This document shows positions 1 through 5,435 of a stretch of 8,425 nucleotides of DNA, in pieces (position 1 is the first letter of the stretch; every line of letters begins with the position of its first letter). Both the position numbers and the translations under genes were made by a program. The stretch comes from DASTCC01 sp035711465 (GTDB lineage: Bacteria; Acidobacteriota; Vicinamibacteria; Vicinamibacterales; SCN-69-37): positions 1 through 8,425 of the forward strand of contig DASTCC010000222.1 in the NCBI GenBank assembly GCA_035711465.1, in the 5' to 3' direction. The notes beneath the pieces are model-generated. The model did not search any database. It saw only the letters and a list, made by a program, of their open reading frames with translations, and had not been told where the DNA came from.

Positions 1-909
1 GCAGAGCTCGTCGATCTCCGCCGTCGAACCGACCACCATCTTCAGGCCGACGGGCTTGTCGGTGATCCTGCGGACGCGGGCGATGAAGTCGAGCAGCGAC
101 GGCGCGTCGTCGAACTCATCGAATCCGTTGGGCGAATGGCAGTCGACGCCGATCGGAATGCCGCGAATCGCGGCGATCTCGCTCGTGATCTTCTCCTTGG
201 GCAGCACGCCGCCCTTGCCGGGCTTCGCGCCCTGTCCGAGCTTGATCTCGACCATCTTCACCTGCGGCAGCGCCAGGATCGCCGCGGCCTTGTCGTCGTC
301 GAAGCGGCCGTCCGCCGTGCGGCAGCCGAACTTCGCCGGCCCGATCTGATAGAGGATGTCGCCGTCGCCGTCGAGGTGGTACGGCGAGAGCGATCCTTCC
401 CCGGTGCCGAGATAGCAACCGGCCATGCCGGCGCCGCGCGACAGCGCACGCACGGCATTGGCCGACAGCGCGCCGAAGCTCATGCCGGCGATGTTCGCGA
501 ACCGGCGCGGCTGATAGGGTTGACGCCGCGTCGCGCCGATGAGCCGCGGCCGCGGCAGATCGGCGTCGGTCAGCGCCGCGGCCGTGCGCGTCGGGTACAT
601 CGACGGCAGGATCAGCAGGCGGCCCGGCTGATGCTGATCGGCTTGCGATCCGAATCCGACCAGGTTGTTCTCGCCTTTCGCCGACGCATACACCCACGAC
701 CGCGTGACCCGGTTGTACGGGCGCTCGTCGAGGTCGCCGGCGAAGAAGTACTGCCGCAGCGGCTCGCCCATGCTCTCGAGCAGGTAGCGCAGATGGCCGA
801 CCACGGGGAAGTTGCGCGTCACCGCGTGCCGCCGCTGCGTGAGATCGTGAACCGCGAGGACGGCCAGCGCGAGCGCGAGATAGCCGACGGCGATCAGCGC
901 GACGGTCAT
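1..909 (-). CDS. FMN-binding glutamate synthase family protein (C-terminus beyond left edge)
   Basis: The 303 visible residues start at ATG 909-907 and stay open to the window edge. The protein resembles the stand-alone FMN-binding synthase domain of glutamate synthase, which in GltB converts 2-oxoglutarate plus ammonia to glutamate. Visible family motifs are MSFGALS (143-149), TGEGSLSPYH (169-178), an IGPAKFG segment (189-195) and the FMN-barrel signature EIKLGQGAKPGKGG (221-234), then a KMVVG strand (290-294). Residues about 2-20 form a hydrophobic helix, so the enzyme is probably membrane-anchored. There is no N-terminal glutamine amidotransferase domain, so it is not a complete GltB. Related proteins are usually a little over 500 residues, so about 200 are missing; the iron-sulfur cysteines and second FMN-binding part would lie outside. 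The start overlaps the stop of the upstream small membrane protein (ATGA), which implies translational coupling. The physiological substrate is uncertain; the family assignment is firm. Confidence 0.9.
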   Translation of the reverse strand, partial: MTVALIAVGYLALALAVLAVHDLTQRRHAVTRNFPVVGHLRYLLESMGEPLRQYFFAGDLDERPYNRVTRSWVYASAKGENNLVGFGSQADQHQPGRLLILPSMYPTRTAAALTDADLPRPRLIGATRRQPYQPRRFANIAGMSFGALSANAVRALSRGAGMAGCYLGTGEGSLSPYHLDGDGDILYQIGPAKFGCRTADGRFDDDKAAAILALPQVKMVEIKLGQGAKPGKGGVLPKEKITSEIAAIRGIPIGVDCHSPNGFDEFDDAPSLLDFIARVRRITDKPVGLKMVVGSTAEIDELC

Positions 910-1073
910 AGCTCGCCTCCGCGCAGCGCGCGCGGCCCCAACGTCGGCGCGTGCGGCGCCCGTGGGGACTCAGCGGTTCCGCGAATACGCGTCCGCCACG
1001 CGAAGAACCCGACGAAAGCCGTCCCGGCGAATCCGACGAGCAGCACGATGCCCAATGCCGTCACCACCGACAT
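906..1073 (-). CDS. Small single-pass membrane protein, 55 aa
   Basis: The family is not recognised. The start is ATG 1073-1071, chosen because a textbook Shine-Dalgarno (AAGGAGG, 1087-1081) lies 7 nt upstream. The frame is open further upstream, but a longer form would place that ribosome site inside the gene. Residues about 3-25 form one strongly hydrophobic, glycine-rich helix. A basic stretch (RTRIRG, 27-32) and a Pro/Ala/Arg-rich tail follow, so by the positive-inside rule the C-terminus should be cytoplasmic. It ends by overlapping the ATG of the glutamate-synthase-like gene (ATGA), so the two are made from one transcript and probably in linked amounts. A natural inference is an accessory or anchoring subunit for that enzyme, but nothing in its sequence proves this. 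Confidence 0.75.
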   Translation of the reverse strand: MSVVTALGIVLLVGFAGTAFVGFFAWRTRIRGTAESPRAPHAPTLGPRALRGGEL

Positions 1074-1080
1074 TGCCCTG

Positions 1081-1087
1081 CCTCCTT
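1081..1087 (-). promoter_or_regulatory. Strong Shine-Dalgarno for the 55-aa membrane protein
   Basis: On the minus strand this reads AAGGAGG, fully complementary to the 16S anti-SD, with a 7-nt spacer to the ATG at 1073. It is the strongest ribosome-binding site in the window and fixes the start of the small gene. Because the next gene overlaps by four bases, it probably sets the translation level of the synthase as well. Confidence 0.85.
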
Positions 1088-1132
1088 GCCCTCGTAGAGA
1101 GCAACTTCCGATCCGGCCTGGCGCGTCGGAAC

Positions 1133-1167
1133 GCCTCGAAATACGAGGCAATCGGCAACGGCGCCGA
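1133..1167 (-). promoter_or_regulatory. Two adjacent stem-loops in the probable 5' leader of the synthase operon
   Basis: The first dyad is GCCTCG (1133-1138) and CGAGGC (1144-1149), a perfect 6-bp stem with a 5-nt AAATA loop. The second is TCGGC (1152-1156) and GCCGA (1163-1167), a 5-bp stem with a 6-nt loop. Both lie between the putative minus-strand promoter and the strong ribosome site, so they would be transcribed as leader RNA. No U-run follows either, so neither looks like an intrinsic terminator. Stems this short also occur by chance in GC-rich DNA. Confidence 0.3.
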
Positions 1168-1176
1168 AACGGGGCT

Positions 1177-1191
1177 ATTTCAGACTGAAAT
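1177..1191. promoter_or_regulatory. 15-bp inverted repeat, candidate operator
   Basis: ATTTCAG (1177-1183), a single central base, and CTGAAAT (1185-1191) form a perfect 7-bp-arm dyad in the AT-rich core of the divergent region. On the minus strand it lies within and just beyond the spacer of the weak TTGCAA/AATAGC promoter, a typical place for a repressor site. It does not match the LexA or Fur boxes I know. No regulator gene is encoded in the window. Confidence 0.35.
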
Positions 1192-1226
1192 GACTATTGC
1201 AATCTGCAGTGTCGTGGCTGCGGCGC

Positions 1227-1285
1227 CACCGGTGCACGTGAATGCGGGAGAGTCTCGGTAAACTGCAGCAGGCACCGCACCGGTG
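1227..1285. repeat. Palindrome CACCGGTG present twice, each after a CTGCAG
   Basis: CACCGGTG occurs at 1227-1234 and again at 1278-1285, 51 bp apart. CTGCAG occurs upstream of each copy, at 1204-1209 and 1263-1268. The second CACCGGTG overlaps the GTG start codon of the DUF1801 gene. The spacing between the two elements differs (23 versus 15 bp), so this is not a clean direct repeat. Paired binding sites or chance in a GC-rich region are both possible. Confidence 0.25.
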
Positions 1286-1678
1286 GACAACATCCTTCGC
1301 TTCCCCTCGGCCGTGGCACACGAGCCCGCCATCGATTCATGGCTCGACGCACAGCGAGACGATCTTCGCCCGCTCGCTGCCGACTGGTTCACGCGCCTGC
1401 GGCGACTCGGCGCTGACGTTCGCGAGTTGATGCACGACGGCTGCCCGACGGCGTGTGTCGGCGACGCCGCGTTCGGCTACGTCGGCGCGTATCGCGATCA
1501 CGTCAATGTCGGCTTCTTCTTCGGCGCGCTGCTGGCGGATCCGGCTCGCCTGCTCGAAGGCACCGGCAAGCGCGGCCGGCACGTCAAGCTGTGGCCGGGT
1601 CGTCCAGTGAATGCCGCGGGGCTCGACACGCTCCTCGCCGAGGCGTACGCCGATATCAAGGCCCGGCTCGGCAAGTGA
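1283..1678 (+). CDS. DUF1801 domain-containing protein
   Basis: The product is 131 residues. GTG 1283 is the only usable start: an in-frame TAA lies at 1259-1261 and the next Met is residue 50. The ribosome site is weak (AGCAGG, 1267-1272). The C-terminal half carries the DUF1801 pattern, with a HVNVGFF strand (73-79), a GALLADPARLLEGTGKR turn (81-97) and RHVKL (99-103), followed by a C-terminal helix. The family is small, soluble and cytoplasmic; no biochemical role is firmly established for most members. There is no signal peptide or membrane segment. The stop codon overlaps the GTG of the following lipoprotein gene, so the two form a translationally coupled pair. The domain call is confident; the function is unknown. 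Confidence 0.8.
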   Translation: MDNILRFPSAVAHEPAIDSWLDAQRDDLRPLAADWFTRLRRLGADVRELMHDGCPTACVGDAAFGYVGAYRDHVNVGFFFGALLADPARLLEGTGKRGRHVKLWPGRPVNAAGLDTLLAEAYADIKARLGK

Positions 1679-2589
1679 CGACGAGGCGGCACCGGCGCTC
1701 GGCGCCGATCGCGATTGGGCTGCTGATCGCCGTTCTGGCCGGATGCGCGGCCGCGGTGCCGCAGCCGGCGCGGCCCGTTCCAGCTCCGGATCGGCCGGCC
1801 GGAGTCGCGGCAACCGATTGCTTTCCATTCGAGCGGCTGCCGGAGCGGTTGCGCAGCCGCGCCCGCGATCTCCTGTTGAACGCGCTCGACGGCGAAGCGC
1901 TCTACACCATCGGCGCCGATCTCAAACCGATGAGCAGCGGGTTCTACTCGGTGCAGATCGCCGTCGGCAATCCCGACCTGCGCGAGGCCGAGGACGTCCG
2001 GCAGGTGCTGGAAGCATGGACCTGCGGCGGAGAGCTGACTGCCACGCTTCATCACTTCGCCGCCGTCTACGAGGGTCGTCGGTTTCTCGAAGGCGTGGTC
2101 TTCAACCTCCCGGCGATGCGGCAGCTGCTCGAGCGCAGAGCGGGCTTTTTCGCGGGCTACGGGGTCACGCGGTCCGCCGATCCGCTCGAGGCGCTGTTTG
2201 CGGTCGAGTACGACGCCACTTCGGCGCGACTGCGGGGCTACGGCTACTTCTTCGGCTACCCGGACTACGCCGTGGACTTCTTCGTGAAGGCCGCCGACGA
2301 TCAGAACGTCACCGGCACGCTCGTGCCGCGGGACTTCCTGTCGCTGCCGACCGCCCGAGGCGAGCGGCGATTCGTGTACGCGACGCCGAAAGGCCACCAG
2401 CCGAACGAGGCCGACGCCGCGTTGAAAGCGGCGGTCGATCGCGTCTTCGCCGACTACATGGCGCGGCGCGCCAAGCACATCGCCGGCAACGACTCGTCGA
2501 ACGTGCTGGCGCTCGTCCGCGAGTGGTTCGATGATGGACGCGGCGTCGTGAAGCCGTCGAACGTCTGGCGGACGCCAGTGCGGCGCTGA
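1675..2589 (+). CDS. Predicted lipoprotein of unknown function, 304 aa
   Basis: I do not recognise the family. The start is GTG 1675, overlapping the upstream TGA (GTGA). The open frame extends further upstream, but this start gives a normal lipoprotein signal: basic N-terminus (TTRRHRR, 2-8), hydrophobic core (about 10-22) and lipobox LAGC (21-24) with Cys24 as the lipidated residue. An Ala/Pro-rich tether (25-45) follows, then a mixed alpha/beta body of about 255 residues with an aromatic-rich stretch GYGYFFGYPDYAVDFF (188-203). Two further cysteines, at 49 and 117, could form a disulfide outside the cytoplasm. Lipidation predicts membrane anchoring in the periplasm, outer-membrane or inner-membrane side undetermined. 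The partner gene encodes a cytoplasmic DUF1801 protein, so the shared role is not obvious. The gene is intact. Confidence 0.75.
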   Translation: MTTRRHRRSAPIAIGLLIAVLAGCAAAVPQPARPVPAPDRPAGVAATDCFPFERLPERLRSRARDLLLNALDGEALYTIGADLKPMSSGFYSVQIAVGNPDLREAEDVRQVLEAWTCGGELTATLHHFAAVYEGRRFLEGVVFNLPAMRQLLERRAGFFAGYGVTRSADPLEALFAVEYDATSARLRGYGYFFGYPDYAVDFFVKAADDQNVTGTLVPRDFLSLPTARGERRFVYATPKGHQPNEADAALKAAVDRVFADYMARRAKHIAGNDSSNVLALVREWFDDGRGVVKPSNVWRTPVRR

Positions 2590-2632
2590 CTGACCTCGGA
2601 CAATCCGCTCAACGCAACCCTTCGGATCAGTC
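2588..2632. terminator. Weak interrupted inverted repeat at the convergent gene ends
   Basis: Between the lipoprotein stop (2589) and the ADOP stop (2627) lie nested complementary arms: GACTGA (2588-2593) with TCAGTC (2627-2632), and inside them ATCCG (2603-2607) with CGGAT (2623-2627). The arms share one base and are separated by an asymmetric bulge, and there is no T-run on either side. The position suits a bidirectional terminator, but the structure is poor and could be chance. Confidence 0.2.
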
Positions 2633-5398
2633 GTGCCGCAGGGCCAGCACCGGATCGACGGCCGTCGCACGCCGCGCCGGTACGCACGCGGCCAGCATCG
2701 TGACCGTCGCGAAGACGATCAGGACGCCGATGAACGTCCACGGATCGCGCGGGGCGACGCCGAAGAGCATCGTCGAAAGATAGCCAGCGGCGGCGGTCGC
2801 TCCGAGGAGCCCGAGCGTGATGCCCGCGATCGCCAGACCTGCGCTCTGGCCGAGCACCGATCGCATCACCTGACTGCGGCGCGCGCCAAGCGCCATGCGG
2901 ACGCCGATCTCCTGTGTCTGCCGTGCGACGCCGTACGAGAGCAGTCCGTACAGGCCCAACGAGGCCAGGATCAGCGTCAGCGCGGCCAGGCTCGACGTCA
3001 GGTAGGCGACGATGTGCTCGCGGTTCAGATGACGAGAGAGACGCGCCGACATCGTACTGACGTCCAGGAGCCGCAGGTTGGGTTCGGCGTTCCTGATCGC
3101 GTCGCGAACGGCCGCGATCACCGCCTGGCCGTCGCCGTCGACGCGAATGTCGAGGCTGCTCACCCCTGGCCCGAGAAACGTCCCCCACTGGGTGATGGGG
3201 AAGTACGCCGCCGGCTCCGGACGCGCGTACAGGCTCAGCGTCCGGGCGTTGCGGACGACACCGACGATGTCGATGTTCAGCCTGTTGTCCTGAGCTTGTC
3301 CCCCGTCGCGGCCCAGCCTGCGGCCAATCGGATTCTCGCCCGGGAAAAAGCGCTGCACGAACGCCTCGTTGACGATCGCGACCGGCAATCCGCCCTGCGT
3401 ATCGCTCTCGTTGAAGTCGCGGCCGACCAGGAGCGGCATGCCCGTGGTTGAGAAATAGCCGGGGCTGATCCAGTTCTGTCGAAGCCTGTTCTGCTCATTC
3501 GCGCCATCAATCCAATAGGGACTCGTCGGTGAACATCCCGTCAGCAGGCCGCACATCGACGCCGCCGCCGACTTCACGCCGGGCACGACGCGCACCGCGT
3601 CGATCAAGCGCTGAGCCAGCGCCGGCATCTGCGGGCGGGTGAAGCGGCTGGACACCGGATCCAGCGAGGCGACGACGAGACGATCGGTGGCGAAGCCGGT
3701 CTCGACTCGAAGCAGGTTGACGAGGGTCCTGCCGAGCATCACCGCGGCGAACACGACCACCACCGACATCGCGATCTGGCCGACGACGAGCGCACGGATG
3801 CCGCCGCCTCTCATCTGACCCGCGACGATGCGCTGGCTGGCGCCGAGCGACATCCTCCGGCCCATGGCAATGGTGCGCAGCGCCGGCGCGAGCCCGCACA
3901 GGAGCGCGGTGCCGGCCGTCACCAGCGTCGCGAAGGCGAGGACGCGCGAATCCGGCGTGAAGACGACTGGCAGCGAGCCGCTCGATCGCCCGATGACGGC
4001 ATGGGCGAGCGCGCCGCTTGCCCACGTGCCCGCGAGGACGCCGGCAGCGCCACCGGCGATCGCCAGCGTCGCGCTCTCGACCAGCCGCTGCTGGATCAGC
4101 CGCCCGGTCGACGCGCCCAGCGAGATCCGGAGGCTGACGTCGCGAGCCTGGGCCGCGCCGCGCGCGAGCAGCAGGTTGGCGATGTTGGCGCACGTCACCA
4201 TCAGGACCAGCGCCACCAATCCGGTGAGCGCAAACAGCGTCTCCGAATAACGGCTGCGCAGTCCCGAGAATCCGTGCGCCAGCGGCGTGACCGAGAGCGT
4301 ACGCGCCTGCAGCGCCGTGCGGTCCTCGGGATCGTCCTGCCGCGCCGCCAGCTCGAGCACACCCTGATGGTTCGCCGCCTGCAGCCTGGCCACGACAGGC
4401 GCCCGGTTCGGCGCCGGGACTCGCGCCACGAGGTTGACCCACGCGACCGTGTCCTGCGTCAGCCAGGTCTCGGCCGGGTCGAGTCTGCCGTAGCTCGAGG
4501 TGTTCGCGCGGTAGCCAAGAGCGCGCTGCAAGCTCGCCGGCAGCCAGACGTCCGCTTCCGAATCGCTCCAGAGGCCGACGAACCCCGGCGGCATCACGCC
4601 GACGATCGTGACGCTCACGCCGTTGACGCCGATCGATCGGCCGATCGCGTTGTCGTCCGCGCCCAGCGCGCGCTTCCAGAAGCCGTCGCTCACCACTGCC
4701 ACCGGCGTCGTCGCATCGAGCCGGACGTCGTCAGCGGCCAGCGTCCGGCCGCGGGCGGCGGAAACACCGAGCGTCGCGAAGTAGTGGCCGGAGACGAGCT
4801 GACCCTGAAGGAACTGCGCCTCGGCCACGCCCGGCAGCCGAACGACGAATACCGAGCTGCGCGTCACCGCGGCGATCAGGCCGTCGGCGCCGAGCGCCCG
4901 GCGCAGACGTTCGAAGCGCGGATAGCTGAACTGCAGGAGTCCGCCCGAGCCGCCGCTCAGGTCGGCGGCGCCGTCAGGTCCATCTTCGTGAATCGCGACG
5001 AGCTCGTGCGGCGCGCGCACAGGCAGCGGCTTGAACACCACCGCGTCGAGCAGCGTGAAAATGGCCGTGGTGACGCCGATTCCCAGCGCCAGCGTCGCGG
5101 TGACGACGAGCGTGAACCCCGGCGATCTGGCGAGACCGCGCAACGCGTGACGGATGTCGCGAAGCAGGTGTTCCGGCCAGGTGATCGCTCGGAGCTCCCG
5201 ATGGACTTCCTTGGTCTGGGTGACGCCGCCGAAATCACGCCGCGCGGCGCGGCGAGCGTCGTCCGGCGACAGGCCTCGCGCGAGGTAGTCGTCGACGGCT
5301 TCGGCGAGGTGGCTGGCAATCTGCTCGTCGAGATCGCGCTCGTGCCGCCGCGCGCGCGCGAGGTTGGTCAGGCGCCGGGCGAAGGCGCGGAGCGTCAT
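2627..5398 (-). CDS. ADOP-family ABC transporter permease (MacB/FtsX type, duplicated)
   Basis: The protein has 923 residues, normal for acidobacterial duplicated orphan permeases. Residues 1-80 are the cytoplasmic ADOP N-terminal region, then the hallmark DIRHALRGLARSPGFT (81-96) and a first membrane helix (about 96-121). A MacB-type periplasmic domain (about 125-375) leads to a first FtsX unit with helices near 385-411, 436-466 and 483-507. A second helix/periplasmic unit (helix 534-560, domain to about 785) ends in a second FtsX unit, helices near 797-823, 848-872 and 886-907. The internal duplication is visible in RDVSLRISLGAS (419-430) versus TQEIGVRMALGAR (828-840). MacB relatives use a cytoplasmic ATPase to move periplasmic substrates or drive envelope remodelling, but no partner ATPase is encoded here, which is typical of 'orphan' ADOPs. 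Substrate is unknown. The start is ATG 5398; no Shine-Dalgarno precedes it, which fits a leaderless transcript. Confidence 0.93.
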   Translation of the reverse strand: MTLRAFARRLTNLARARRHERDLDEQIASHLAEAVDDYLARGLSPDDARRAARRDFGGVTQTKEVHRELRAITWPEHLLRDIRHALRGLARSPGFTLVVTATLALGIGVTTAIFTLLDAVVFKPLPVRAPHELVAIHEDGPDGAADLSGGSGGLLQFSYPRFERLRRALGADGLIAAVTRSSVFVVRLPGVAEAQFLQGQLVSGHYFATLGVSAARGRTLAADDVRLDATTPVAVVSDGFWKRALGADDNAIGRSIGVNGVSVTIVGVMPPGFVGLWSDSEADVWLPASLQRALGYRANTSSYGRLDPAETWLTQDTVAWVNLVARVPAPNRAPVVARLQAANHQGVLELAARQDDPEDRTALQARTLSVTPLAHGFSGLRSRYSETLFALTGLVALVLMVTCANIANLLLARGAAQARDVSLRISLGASTGRLIQQRLVESATLAIAGGAAGVLAGTWASGALAHAVIGRSSGSLPVVFTPDSRVLAFATLVTAGTALLCGLAPALRTIAMGRRMSLGASQRIVAGQMRGGGIRALVVGQIAMSVVVVFAAVMLGRTLVNLLRVETGFATDRLVVASLDPVSSRFTRPQMPALAQRLIDAVRVVPGVKSAAASMCGLLTGCSPTSPYWIDGANEQNRLRQNWISPGYFSTTGMPLLVGRDFNESDTQGGLPVAIVNEAFVQRFFPGENPIGRRLGRDGGQAQDNRLNIDIVGVVRNARTLSLYARPEPAAYFPITQWGTFLGPGVSSLDIRVDGDGQAVIAAVRDAIRNAEPNLRLLDVSTMSARLSRHLNREHIVAYLTSSLAALTLILASLGLYGLLSYGVARQTQEIGVRMALGARRSQVMRSVLGQSAGLAIAGITLGLLGATAAAGYLSTMLFGVAPRDPWTFIGVLIVFATVTMLAACVPARRATAVDPVLALRHD

Positions 5399-5406
5399 GT
5401 GTTGGC

Positions 5407-5430
5407 AGACTACAGCTTGACGTGTAGACT
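5407..5430. promoter_or_regulatory. Imperfect inverted repeat covering the ADOP promoter, candidate repressor site
   Basis: AGACTACA (5407-5414) and TGTAGACT (5423-5430) are inverted repeats with one mismatched pair in eight, separated by 8 bp. The arms cover the -10 and reach the -35, so a bound dimer would block RNA polymerase. ADOP genes are often accompanied by PadR-family regulators, so a PadR-type operator is a reasonable guess; no PadR gene is in this window. Confidence 0.4.
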
Positions 5431-5435
5431 GTCAA
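5407..5435 (-). promoter_or_regulatory. Sigma70-like promoter of the ADOP gene
   Basis: On the minus strand a perfect -35 TTGACA (5435-5430) is followed after exactly 17 nt by TAGTCT (5412-5407), which keeps the key T, A and final T of a -10. A start 6-8 nt downstream would fall at about 5401-5399, within a few bases of the ATG at 5398. The mRNA would thus be leaderless or nearly so, in line with the absence of a ribosome-binding site. The -35 overlaps the stop codon of the methyltransferase gene. Confidence 0.65.

Larger units (their letters stand above)
1088..1282. promoter_or_regulatory. Divergent intergenic region between two operons
   Basis: This 195-bp stretch separates the minus-strand synthase unit from the plus-strand DUF1801 unit and must hold promoters for both. 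It has a more AT-rich core around 1176-1203. On the minus strand a weak sigma70-like pair can be drawn, TTGCAA (1202-1197) and AATAGC 17 nt later; the -10 match is poor. No good plus-strand promoter is visible. It also carries three short inverted repeats and a twice-occurring 8-bp palindrome, listed separately. No coding potential beyond shadow frames was seen. Confidence 0.5.

Noticed and set aside
116..697. A 193-codon minus-strand open frame
   Set aside because: It is a shifted-frame shadow of the synthase gene; the true frame carries the FMN-barrel motifs and runs through the window edge.
136..1188. A 350-codon plus-strand open frame at the left end
   Set aside because: It is antisense to the glutamate-synthase-like gene, whose motifs are unmistakable, and its product is Arg-rich without recognisable domains.
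1088..1282. Possible riboswitch or small RNA in the divergent region
   Set aside because: Only short isolated stems are visible, with no recognisable aptamer core and no terminator.
1453..1674. N-terminal extension of the lipoprotein frame upstream of GTG 1675
   Set aside because: The extension overlaps the DUF1801 gene, is Arg-rich and would bury the signal peptide and lipobox.
1498..2670. A 390-codon minus-strand open frame opposite the lipoprotein
   Set aside because: It has no family motifs and a His/Arg/Val-biased composition; the opposite strand has a clear lipoprotein signal and coupled start.
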